Below, piece after piece: positions 45,231-52,524 of a stretch of 64,000 nucleotides of DNA. The DNA is from Roseburia sp. 831b (GTDB lineage: Bacteria > Bacillota > Clostridia > Lachnospirales > Lachnospiraceae). Under the pieces are notes generated by a model. That model did not search any database and had not been told where the DNA came from. It was given only the letters and a program-made list of their open reading frames with translations. The position numbers and the translations under genes are program-made. The DNA lies in the NCBI RefSeq assembly GCF_001940165.2, contig NZ_CP135162.1, forward strand, positions 62,001-126,000, in the 5' to 3' direction. How positions within the stretch are numbered: position 1 is the stretch's first letter; every line of letters begins with the position of its first letter.

Positions 45231-45623
45231 TTGGCTAATACAAAGTATTACGGAACAGGAAGAAGAAAATCATCTGTTGCCAGAGTATATTTAGTACCAG
45301 GTACAGGTAAAATTACAATTAATAAAAGAGATATCGATGAATATCTTGGATTAGAGACATTAAAAGTTATCGTTCGTCAGCCATTAGCTGCAACAGAGAC
45401 TCTTGATAAATTCGACGTTTTAGTAAACGTTCGTGGTGGTGGTTACACAGGTCAGGCTGGTGCTATCCGTCATGGTATCGCTCGTGCATTACTTAACGTA
45501 GATGCTGAATACAGACCAGTTCTTAAGAAAGCAGGATTCTTAACACGTGATCCTCGTATGAAAGAACGTAAGAAATACGGTCTCAAAGCAGCTCGTCGTG
45601 CACCACAGTTCTCAAAACGTTAA
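45231..45623 (+). CDS. rpsI: 30S ribosomal protein S9
   Basis: The start is TTG at 45231, nine bases after AGGAGG; no ATG fits better. The 130-residue protein contains [38 protein letters not shown] and the C-terminal [17 protein letters not shown], whose basic tail reaches the ribosomal P site. It ends the L13-S9 operon before a strong terminator. Confidence 0.97.
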   Translation: MANTKYYGTGRRKSSVARVYLVPGTGKITINKRDIDEYLGLETLKVIVRQPLAATETLDKFDVLVNVRGGGYTGQAGAIRHGIARALLNVDAEYRPVLKKAGFLTRDPRMKERKKYGLKAARRAPQFSKR

Positions 45624-45650
45624 TATTCGTATTTGGTTTGGAACTTATCT

Positions 45651-45684
45651 ATCCCGGAAACAGTTTTGTTTCCGGGATTTTTTT
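45651..45684 (+). terminator. Intrinsic terminator of rplM-rpsI
   Basis: An 11-bp perfect stem ATCCCGGAAAC / GTTTCCGGGAT with a six-base loop and seven Ts. Its 3' half and the following about 35 bases recur at 46469-46515. Confidence 0.95.
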
Positions 45685-45720
45685 GCATTCGAAAGACACA
45701 TCTTATGATTTTGGGAAGTG

Positions 45721-45968
45721 CAGTATAATATTAACTATTCTCGAATTACAGGGAGAAATGTATCTATTATAGAGATTGCAAAGACAATGGGGAAGGATGC
45801 TCAATATGTTCGAATTGGGATACAGCAAGGAATTTTAAGCCTTGGAATACAATGAGAATGGGAGAATCAAGTGCGTTCAGATATTATTGCCCAGATAAGA
45901 AAGTATGGGAAGAAACAGGTTATTTAATAAAAATGTCTGAAAATCATTTTGACTTTTTTTTTCGTTAA
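45721..45968 (+). pseudogene. Frameshifted excisionase-like DNA-binding protein remnant
   Basis: One frame reads VSIIEIAKTMGKDAQYVRIG and then IQQGILSLGIQ to a TGA at 45853. The next frame picks up as MRMGESSAFRYYCPDKKVWEETGY. Together they match the layout of small helix-turn-helix proteins of the excisionase type found in Clostridial phages and integrative elements (MGK-x-QYVRIGLQ-x-G, then S-F-x-YY-x-P). A single-base shift near 45850 breaks it. No start codon survives. It marks an old mobile element here. Confidence 0.6.
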
Positions 45969-46076
45969 TGTTAGTATAAATATATAAAAGGTGCTACCGA
46001 TAGACGGTTAGTCCAGTATATGAATTGATTAAAATAATCGCCTCAGTTTACCAGACCGGGGGCGATTATTTTTTGT
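45949..46076 (+). ncRNA. Candidate antisense RNA of a type I toxin-antitoxin pair
   Basis: A -35 TTGACT (45949-45954) and an AT-rich -10 (TAGTAT or TATAAA, 45972-45980) precede GTGCTACCGATAGACGG at about 45991. Transcription would end at the shared hairpin 46032-46070 with Ts, giving an RNA of about 85 nt that overlaps the 3' end of the minus-strand peptide mRNA. The start motif GTGCTACC also begins the opposite transcript (at about 46265). Confidence 0.45.
46033..46074. terminator. Bidirectional terminator shared by convergent small RNAs
   Basis: AATAATCGCC / GGCGATTATT, 10-bp stem; Ts follow on the plus strand (TTTTTT) and on the minus strand (TTTTAATC). Confidence 0.75.
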
Positions 46077-46161
46077 GTGATTTATTACCGAGTGTATATC
46101 CAAGTCCAAAGCAGGTTAAGCCAAAACTTAAAACTGCAATGAGACCTTCAAGAGTCAACAT
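46066..46161 (-). CDS. Candidate type I toxin, 31-residue hydrophobic peptide
   Basis: On the minus strand, GGAGGG six bases upstream of the ATG opens a 31-codon frame: MLTLEGLIAVLSFGLTCFGL followed by GYTLGNKSHKK. It has one membrane helix and a basic tail, the layout of TxpA/BsrG-like and holin-like toxic peptides. The mRNA promoter is TTGCAC-17-TATCAT (about 46310-46282). It is antisense to the transcript at 45949-46076 at its 3' end. Toxicity is not proven. The only longer frame in this stretch, on the plus strand at 46025-46234, is antisense and has no coding character. Confidence 0.55.
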   Translation of the reverse strand: MLTLEGLIAVLSFGLTCFGLGYTLGNKSHKK

Positions 46162-46234
46162 TGGCATCCCTCCATGGAAAGATTTCATACTAGATGATTT
46201 CTATGTAAACAGAGGGTCACAGTCCCTCTGTTGA

Positions 46235-46538
46235 AGGACGAACCGCCTACCGAATAGGGTAGCACTTATATTATGATAACAAGGAAAGAATACAGGTGCA
46301 ATATTTTTATGAAATATTTAGAAATACAAATTTGCATTAGTAGCATCAACCTAAACTGACAATTCACAATCAAGAGCGAGTGAAGCATATTTGAGAGTCT
46401 CATCAATCGCAAGGTTATGAATCAATCTTCGCGAGTTAGGTGTAGTATGTAGATTCTTCTGAGGAGTAGTTTCCGGGATTTTTTATTCTAAGAAACATAT
46501 CTTATGATTCCGTGTTTTTACTTCCAACACCCTCCTTC
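46235..46538. other. Non-coding stretch, partial repeat of the rpsI terminator region
   Basis: No gene is recognised. 46469-46515 repeats the sequence 45668-45714 imperfectly. A minus-strand frame of about 40 codons (…PNSRRLIHNLAIDETLKYAS…) ends near 46350 and may be a remnant of something unrecognised. Confidence 0.4.
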
Positions 46539-46596
46539 TTGACAATTTCCCCCATTCTGTTATAATTATAAATCGTATAGTTTGTATACAAACTAT
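46539..46596 (+). promoter_or_regulatory. MarR gene promoter with perfect operator palindrome
   Basis: TTGACA (46539-46544), 16 bp, TATAAT (46561-46566), then the perfect 20-bp palindrome ATAGTTTGTATACAAACTAT at 46577-46596, which covers the transcription start. This is the arrangement expected of an autorepressing MarR protein. Confidence 0.8.
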
Positions 46597-46642
46597 TCAC
46601 ATACAAACAAAATCACGCACATACTACATAGATTTATACAGT

Positions 46643-46690
46643 ACCAACAACGCATAACACCAACAATGCATAACACCAACAATGCATAAC
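46643..46690 (+). repeat. Three tandem copies of a 16-bp unit
   Basis: ACCAACAACGCATAAC, then ACCAACAATGCATAAC twice (46643-46658, 46659-46674, 46675-46690), within the MarR leader. Confidence 0.85.
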
Positions 46691-46755
46691 TACAAAGCCC
46701 GACCCACAGATTGGGGTTCATGAAAAAATTTTCAAGCACAAGAATGGAGTTTAAC

Positions 46756-47193
46756 ATGGAAAATTCCTTACATTACAGGCTAAGAACCTGCCACACGAAC
46801 TGCCAGAAAGCAATCGTTCATCATATCAAGCAGACGACGGAACTTCGTCCTGGCGAGCCAAAAATTTTAGAATTTCTTGCAGAACATGAGCCATGCGAGC
46901 AGAAGGAAATTGCTGCAGGATGTGGACTTGATTCGGCTTCTGTAACCGGGATTCTAGGACGAATGGAGTCCAGAGGACTTGTGGAAAGGAAGATGAAACC
47001 AGGCAACCGCAGGTCACTTTACGTGACGATGACAGAACATGGAAAGGCTCTGCACGAAGAGGTAGAAAAAACGTTTTATCTGGTGGATCAGGCGGCAGAA
47101 AAAGGTCTGACCCAATCAGAAAAAGAAGAATTTACAAGACTATTACAGCTTGTAAATCAAAATCTGATAGAATTATTAGAAGAACAAAAATAA
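46756..47193 (+). CDS. MarR family transcriptional regulator
   Basis: The ATG at 46756 has GGAG six bases upstream; earlier ATGs in frame lack sites. The 145-residue protein is a winged-helix MarR: ILEFLAEHEPCEQKEIAAGCGLDSASVTGILGRMESRGLVERKMKPGNRRSLYVTMTEHG (helix-turn-helix and wing, residues about 35-95). The perfect operator in its promoter implies autorepression. The YczE-like membrane protein 47 bp downstream is probably cotranscribed and the regulated product. Confidence 0.9.
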   Translation: MENSLHYRLRTCHTNCQKAIVHHIKQTTELRPGEPKILEFLAEHEPCEQKEIAAGCGLDSASVTGILGRMESRGLVERKMKPGNRRSLYVTMTEHGKALHEEVEKTFYLVDQAAEKGLTQSEKEEFTRLLQLVNQNLIELLEEQK

Positions 47194-47240
47194 AACGAAT
47201 TTATGACATCTAAGGAAAAAATAACAGGAGGAATGGAAAA

Positions 47241-47921
47241 TTGAGAAAAAGAGTAACTGAAAAAATAAGAAAAGAAAATTATGCGGTACGTTTTCCGGTT
47301 TACATAATAGGACTATTCATTATGACATTGGGAGTATCCATGTCTGTAAAATCAAACTTAGGAGTGTCGCCGGTCAGCTCGATTCCATATACCATCACCT
47401 GTATCACCGGGCTTGAGATGGGAAAAGCAACGATTTTATTTCACATTGTGTTAGTTCTGCTGCAGGTTTTAATTTTAAGAAGCGCATTTCAAATGAAGAA
47501 TCTATTGCAGGTTGTAGTTGGAATATTGTTTGGCTATTTTACGACATTTTCGAATTACCTGTTTTCCTTTTTACCATCGACAGACAATCTTGTAATTCGT
47601 ATGCTGCTGATGCTTTTTAGCACCGTTTTAATTGCGATTGGCATTTTCTTTTACCTGCCTGCCGATATTGTGCCACTGGCGGGAGAGGGAGCCATGAAGG
47701 CGATTTCGGATAAGACAAATATTGTATTTAGTAAAGTAAAAATGGGATTTGATATTTCGATGGTCGTAATTTCGCTGATTTCCTGTCTCTTGATTTTGAG
47801 AAAATTAGGCTCTGTTGGAGTTGGAACCATTGTTGCAGCGGTATTGGTAGGAGCGGTTCTTGGTGTGCTGACAAAGCTTTTTGAAGAGAAAAGAGACCGT
47901 TTTCTTCAGGGAAACGCATAA
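47241..47921 (+). CDS. YczE/YyaS-type membrane protein
   Basis: A 226-residue membrane protein with five or six helices. The pattern GLFIMTLGVSMSVKSNLGVSPVSSIPYTI near residue 25 and VGILFGYFT near residue 92 are typical of the YczE/YyaS family (DUF6198-type). In Bacillus, YczE affects surfactin production, but the molecular role is unknown. GGAGG precedes the TTG start at 47241. The gene ends six bases before the left end of an IS element, so the IS may have cut off downstream neighbours. Confidence 0.72.
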   Translation: MRKRVTEKIRKENYAVRFPVYIIGLFIMTLGVSMSVKSNLGVSPVSSIPYTITCITGLEMGKATILFHIVLVLLQVLILRSAFQMKNLLQVVVGILFGYFTTFSNYLFSFLPSTDNLVIRMLLMLFSTVLIAIGIFFYLPADIVPLAGEGAMKAISDKTNIVFSKVKMGFDISMVVISLISCLLILRKLGSVGVGTIVAAVLVGAVLGVLTKLFEEKRDRFLQGNA

Positions 47922-47926
47922 TTTCA

Positions 47927-49678
47927 TAGGTAATTGCGAAACAAGTTCGCAATCTTGATTGAAAACAAGGATAGAATCCTGCAATGCAGGATTCTTGGAA
48001 TGGAAGGTGGCAGTCATTCATTTAGGGCATGACAAAAAGGCTTCATAGTTAGTATGAAGCAGAAAAATTTATAAAATCTCAATTTTAAGCAATCAAAGGC
48101 TTAAGACTTCGGATGTATTGATGTTGATGAATTTTATCAGCAACGATTACTGTAACAAGTTGAGCTATGCCAGCCAAAAGTAAATCGGCATGAAGCGTTT
48201 TTTCGTTCTGGGTTTTACGATTAGCTACGCAAAAGCTGTCTTTAAAGTGGTTAATAGATTTTTCAACGTTTACACGGATTTTATATGTTTCTTCCCATTC
48301 GTCTGACCCCCGTTCCACTCCGGGATAGGCACGAAGATTCTTTTCGGGATAAACGTAAATCATTCTTCCACAGGAAGATGTTGTGCAGGGATTATCACAA
48401 TGGCATACACGGCGTTTTGTTTTATCTGCTTTATTGTATTCCCATTTCATTTTCGGGCAGACAAATTTCATCGTGGGAATTTTGCTTTTTAAGTGTGATT
48501 TACTACCTTCTCTTTTCATAGGAAGCGAAGGATCATGAGGACAACAGGGAACACCATTTTCGTTGATGGTATAACCGTTATCTTCCATAGAAAGTTTAAC
48601 GCGGAGAGGAATAAATGCTTTTTCAAATCCAATTTCACCGAAAAGAGATTTGTAGATTTCAATCGTGTCAAAAGCAGCATCACCAAGAAAAGTCTTAGGG
48701 GCGATAAGCGGATGCTTCTGAAAGAAATCAACCAGGACAGGAAGCAGGGCTTTTGAATCGGCAAGAGATTTATCCTCATCAGGAGAGTCAGATTTCTTTT
48801 CCACAACGATATCCGGATGAGCCTTTAGGAACTCTTTGTTATAGAAAGTGATATCACGGACAATACCAAGTCCGTTGGTTACAATGCCAAACTTATAGGC
48901 GTAACAGAAATGTCCATTAATGTACATCTGCTGGATTGCCTGATTGGAAGCAGCATGCGTAGGCATGGAACCATAAGCAGCCTTATAAGGATCATAGGAA
49001 TCATCAAGGTTATGGGATTTCTTGAAAGCCTTTAACTGCTTGATAATACGGTTTGCGTATTTTGGATTATTTTCAGTCACCCAGGCTTCAATGCCAGAGG
49101 TATCGAAGATGGTCATAGCCGCCAGATGAGGATCAAGTTTTTGGCATATCGGTTCGGTCATATCAACCATGTGAACGAACATAGATTGTAAGTCCATCAG
49201 GAAATCCTGTTTAAAACGGGTAAATTTTGAGGCATCAGGAACAACATCAAAGCCACAGAAATCACGTAATTCCTGAGAGTATTTCAAGAAAACGATTAGG
49301 AGCATATCAGTCGGGATTGAGAATATACGCTGAATCAGAAAAGCTTTAAGCATTGGATAAAGCTGGTGCTTACGAGGTCTTCCGGTTGAAGCATGAAAAT
49401 GAGTAACAAAAGAAACAGGAACAATTTCATCAAGGTTAATGGCTTCATCAAGAAGAGAAAGGAACTGGTATTTGTCGTTGTCGAATTTATTTTGGCAATC
49501 TTCAAAAACTTCTGCCAAAGAGAGCTGTTTATGTGTTATCATGTAGGTATATCTCCTTTAGGTGGATTGGTTGATAGTTTCTCACAACTCTATTTTAGCA
49601 TAAACCTTGAGGAGATATTTTATTTTAACAACAAAAAAAGCCGTATTTATGCGGCTTTTGGCGTTTCGCAAGCGCCTA
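47927..49678 (-). mobile_element. IS1182-like insertion sequence
   Basis: The ends are proposed from an imperfect 16-bp inverted repeat: TAGGTAATTGCGAAAC (47927-47942) and the complement of GTTTCGCAAGCGCCTA (49663-49678), matching at 13 of 16 positions. The element would be about 1.75 kb with one transposase gene. Internal hairpins near each end (TTGCGAA/TTCGCAA; AGAATCCTGC/GCAGGATTCT; GCTTCATA/TATGAAGC; AAGCCG/CGGCTT) look like insulating terminators. No clear target duplication was found. Confidence 0.55.
48085..49542 (-). CDS. IS1182/IS5-like DDE transposase
   Basis: A 485-residue transposase with an N-terminal DUF772/InsH-like region (FHASTGRPRKHQLYPMLKAFL, SQELRDFCGFDVVPDASKFTRFKQDF) and a DDE core (AMTIFDTSGIEAWV for the first Asp; FLGDAAFDTIEIYKSLF for the second; YKIRVNVEKSINHFKDSF for the Glu). 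A cysteine cluster CHCDNPCTTSSCG lies in the insertion domain. The frame is intact. The start on the minus strand has GGAGATATACC upstream. Confidence 0.9.
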   Translation of the reverse strand: MITHKQLSLAEVFEDCQNKFDNDKYQFLSLLDEAINLDEIVPVSFVTHFHASTGRPRKHQLYPMLKAFLIQRIFSIPTDMLLIVFLKYSQELRDFCGFDVVPDASKFTRFKQDFLMDLQSMFVHMVDMTEPICQKLDPHLAAMTIFDTSGIEAWVTENNPKYANRIIKQLKAFKKSHNLDDSYDPYKAAYGSMPTHAASNQAIQQMYINGHFCYAYKFGIVTNGLGIVRDITFYNKEFLKAHPDIVVEKKSDSPDEDKSLADSKALLPVLVDFFQKHPLIAPKTFLGDAAFDTIEIYKSLFGEIGFEKAFIPLRVKLSMEDNGYTINENGVPCCPHDPSLPMKREGSKSHLKSKIPTMKFVCPKMKWEYNKADKTKRRVCHCDNPCTTSSCGRMIYVYPEKNLRAYPGVERGSDEWEETYKIRVNVEKSINHFKDSFCVANRKTQNEKTLHADLLLAGIAQLVTVIVADKIHQHQYIRSLKPLIA

Positions 49679-49680
49679 AA

Positions 49681-50072
49681 TTGTCAAAAATAGAAAAGGA
49701 GAAATATATCAGAGGCGCCATTATGTAACTTGTTATGATTTTATAAAAAAGGCAAATGGATATTACTACAGCGGACAGAGGGATTTAGCGATAAATCTTA
49801 TGGCGAGTGATGATGAATACACTTGGAAAGAGACATTTTTAGCAGATTTGTCTCAAAGCAAAAATCATGTTTATAAAAATAATGCAGAAAAGTATTACAA
49901 AGCTCTGCCAGCTTGGGGAGTAACAGACAATTCGAATGTTCAAAATGTAACTGTTGACAGTCAGAAGATTGATGAAGTGCATGAAATTGATGTCGATGGT
50001 GAGACATATTATCTTTGGATAATTTATGATTTGCAAACGCAGAATAAGGTTTCTGATGTTATAATAGAGTAA
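49681..50072 (+). pseudogene. Truncated gene of unknown function next to the IS
   Basis: An open frame runs from the IS edge without a plausible start: NRKGEIYQ, then CYDFIKKANGYYYSGQRDLA, and a well-formed C-terminus VDGETYYLWIIYDLQTQNKV. The ATG at 49800 in frame lacks a ribosome binding site and would omit part of the conserved-looking sequence. It appears to be the 3' part of a gene cut by the IS or by an associated deletion; the 5' part is not on the other side. The family is not recognised. Confidence 0.5.
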
Positions 50073-50094
50073 AAGAAACTAGGAGGGAAAAAGA

Positions 50095-51363
50095 ATGAGA
50101 GACGAGACAAAATGTTTACACGCAGGATATACACCTGGAAACGGAGAACCGCGTGTGTTACCAATTGTACAGAGTACAACTTATGTATACGATTCTGCAG
50201 CAGAGGTTGCAGCAATCTTTGATGATCCAACCAAAGGCCTTTGCTATTCCAGATTTGGAAATCCAACGGTTATGGCAGTTGAGGAGAAAATCAATGCCTT
50301 AGAGGGTGGTGTTGGTGCAATGTGTACCACATCCGGACAGGCCGCAACATTGCTTTCCATTTTAAATATCTGTTCCGCAGGAGACAGTATTGTAAGTACA
50401 CCAACCATCTATGGAGGAACCATCAATCTGTTTTCATTTACCTTGAAGAAGTTAGGAATTGAATGTATTTATGTCGACCGCGATGCTTCCGTGGAAGAAA
50501 TCAAGGCAGCATTTAAACCAAATACCAAGCTTGTCTTTGGTGAGACCATCGCGAATCCGGCATTAAAAGTATTTGATATTGAAAAGTTTGCAAACATTGC
50601 ACATGAGATGGGAGTACCTCTGATTATGGACAATACCTTTGCAACACCGATTTTATGTAAACCCTTTGAATTTGGTGCCGATATCGTTATCCACTCCACC
50701 AGCAAGTACATGGATGGACATGCCGTTCAGATTGGCGGTGTCATTGTCGACAGCGGTAACTTTGACTGGACAAACGGCAAATTCCCGGAACTTACAGAGC
50801 CGGATGAATCTTATCACGGAATTTCTTATACCGAAAGTTATGGAAAAATGGCTTACATTGTCAAAGCTAGAATGCAGCTGATGAGAGACTTCGGTGTTTA
50901 TCCGGCTGCACATTCTGCCTTTTTATTGAATCTGGGTCTTGAGACGCTTCCGGTTCGTATGAAGCAGTATTGTGCGAATGCGATGGCAGTTGCAAAACAC
51001 TTGGAGGAATCACCGGTTGTGGAAAGTGTACTTTACCCGGGACTGCCTTCCAATGAAGATTACGAGTTAGCGCAGAAATACTTAAAAGGATGCAGTGGTG
51101 TCATTTCTTTTATCATCAAGGGAGGAAGACCTGCAGCAGCAAGATTTATGGATTCTTTAAAGCTTGCATCCAACGAGGTTCACGTTGCAGACATCAGAAC
51201 CTGTGTGCTTCATCCGGCAAGTGAGACGCATCGTCAGCTGACCGATGAGCAGCTTGTGGCAGCAGGCATCAATGCCGGCATGGTTCGTTTCTCCGTAGGT
51301 CTGGAAAATATAGAAGATATCATCGAGGACCTGGACCGCGCATTACAGGCAGCAGCAGAATAG
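50095..51363 (+). CDS. metY: O-acetylhomoserine aminocarboxypropyltransferase (sulfhydrylase)
   Basis: A 422-residue PLP enzyme of the Cys/Met metabolism family. It has QSTTYVYDSAAEVAAIFD, YSRFGNPTV, TSGQAATLLSILN, and the PLP lysine Lys204 in HSTSKYMDGHAVQIGG. The long C-terminal half, LETLPVRMKQYCANAMAVAKHLE and SFIIKGGRPAAARFMDSLKL, fits MetY rather than the shorter MetB/MetC/MGL types. It makes homocysteine from O-acetylhomoserine and sulfide. GGAGGG precedes the ATG. No SAM riboswitch or T-box was seen upstream; the IS-damaged gene lies 22 bp away. Confidence 0.88.
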   Translation: MRDETKCLHAGYTPGNGEPRVLPIVQSTTYVYDSAAEVAAIFDDPTKGLCYSRFGNPTVMAVEEKINALEGGVGAMCTTSGQAATLLSILNICSAGDSIVSTPTIYGGTINLFSFTLKKLGIECIYVDRDASVEEIKAAFKPNTKLVFGETIANPALKVFDIEKFANIAHEMGVPLIMDNTFATPILCKPFEFGADIVIHSTSKYMDGHAVQIGGVIVDSGNFDWTNGKFPELTEPDESYHGISYTESYGKMAYIVKARMQLMRDFGVYPAAHSAFLLNLGLETLPVRMKQYCANAMAVAKHLEESPVVESVLYPGLPSNEDYELAQKYLKGCSGVISFIIKGGRPAAARFMDSLKLASNEVHVADIRTCVLHPASETHRQLTDEQLVAAGINAGMVRFSVGLENIEDIIEDLDRALQAAAE

Positions 51364-51422
51364 AAATAAGGTTCATACTTTTGTGGATATTATCATAAGA
51401 TAAAGAAAAAAGTGTGGATTAG

Positions 51423-51893
51423 ATGCAGCAAATAAACTGGAAAAAATTAATGATAAGCTTAAGTTTAAGCCTTGGAGCAGGAGCCCTGTCTGCGTTACTG
51501 ACCAAAGACAGTATGGAGCAGTACAAAATGCTTTACCAGCCGCCACTTGCTCCTCCTGGCTTTGTATTTCCAATCGTATGGACGATTCTTTATTTTTTGA
51601 TGGGAATTGCGGCTTATCTGGTATGGAATTTACAGGCGGAAGAAAAAAAGCAGGCGCTGACCACGTATTTGATTCAACTGATTCTAAACGTAGGCTGGTC
51701 TGTTATTTTCTTCCGCTTTCATGCTTATCTCGTGGCATTTGTGTGGTTACTTCTTTTGTGGTATGCCATTTTTCTTACCATCCGGCAATTTTATGCCATC
51801 CATAAAACCGCGGGAAAATTACTTTTTCCATATCTCATCTGGGTGACATTTGCCGGTTACTTAAACCTGTCCATTGCACTTCATGAGATGTGA
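51423..51893 (+). CDS. tspO: TspO/MBR family membrane protein
   Basis: A 156-residue protein with five hydrophobic helices. Family markers are YQPPLAPPGFVFPIVWTILYFLMGIAAYLVW and LNVGWSVIFFRFHAYLVAF. TspO binds tetrapyrroles and other hydrophobic ligands in the membrane and is linked to stress and porphyrin handling. The start lacks an obvious strong ribosome binding site (AAAAGTGTGGATTAG). Confidence 0.9.
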   Translation: MQQINWKKLMISLSLSLGAGALSALLTKDSMEQYKMLYQPPLAPPGFVFPIVWTILYFLMGIAAYLVWNLQAEEKKQALTTYLIQLILNVGWSVIFFRFHAYLVAFVWLLLLWYAIFLTIRQFYAIHKTAGKLLFPYLIWVTFAGYLNLSIALHEM

Positions 51894-51969
51894 GTTTTGC
51901 CGGCTGCATAAAACCTTTTCTTTTTACAGATACTGATTGCAAGAAAAGGCGAAAGGCAGGATGATTGAT

Positions 51970-52398
51970 ATGGAAGATACGAAAAAGCTTTTAGAGGAAT
52001 GTAATTCCGGCTGCAAGATGGCGATTAACAGCATGGAGCAGGTGTTAGAATACGCCAGGGATGAGAAACAGAAGGAAATTCTGATGGACTACAAAGAGCA
52101 GCACGAGCATTTAGAACAGGAAAGCTCCATGCAGTTAAAAGAGGCAGGGTGGGAAGAAAAAGAGCCGAAAGCAATGGCAAGTGCAATGTCCTGGTTTACG
52201 ACTGAGATAAAGATGATGAAGGAGGACGATTCCCACCAGATTGCAAAACTAATGATGGACGGATGCAATATGGGTGTTCAGTCGGTTTGTGAGTATCAGA
52301 ACCGATATCCGAACGCAAGTGGAACGGCAAAGGCGATTGCAGAGAATCTGATTCGTGTTGAAGAAAAATTTTATCAGAAAATGAAACCATTTTTATAA
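51970..52398 (+). CDS. Conserved helical protein, 142 aa (ferritin-like-fold look-alike)
   Basis: The start at 51970 (AGGCAGG nine bases upstream) or the ATG at 51961 are both possible. The protein is all-helical: MEDTKKLLEECNSGCKMAINSMEQVLEYA, then KEILMDYKEQHEHLEQESSMQLK and AKLMMDGCNMGVQSVCEYQNRYPNASG. I recall similar uncharacterised proteins in Lachnospiraceae. Spaced Glu/His residues (EQHEHLE) resemble a four-helix bundle, but a metal site is not demonstrated. A terminator follows. Confidence 0.55.
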   Translation: MEDTKKLLEECNSGCKMAINSMEQVLEYARDEKQKEILMDYKEQHEHLEQESSMQLKEAGWEEKEPKAMASAMSWFTTEIKMMKEDDSHQIAKLMMDGCNMGVQSVCEYQNRYPNASGTAKAIAENLIRVEEKFYQKMKPFL

Positions 52399-52438
52399 AT
52401 GGAGGCTGCAAAAAATTTAAGACTGCTTTCTTACATTC

Positions 52439-52469
52439 AGGTAATATCAAATGATATTACCTTTTTTTG
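52439..52469 (+). terminator. Intrinsic terminator
   Basis: A perfect 11-bp stem AGGTAATATCA / TGATATTACCT with a two-base AA loop (or smaller stem and larger loop) and seven Ts. Confidence 0.88.
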
Positions 52470-52524
52470 CAATCAAATCTATGGTATGATGGGGGAAAGC
52501 TGACACGAAGAAAGAGGAAGTAGA

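Noticed and set aside
45231..45300. An ATG start for rpsI
   Set aside because: No upstream or early in-frame ATG fits; the TTG at 45231 has AGGAGG at ideal distance.
46025..46234. 69-codon plus-strand frame in the toxin-like locus
   Set aside because: It starts within the antisense RNA, spans the terminator and is antisense to the better supported 31-residue peptide.
48083..49560. Cargo genes within the IS1182-like element
   Set aside because: Only the transposase frame has coding character; shorter frames on the other strand are shadows.
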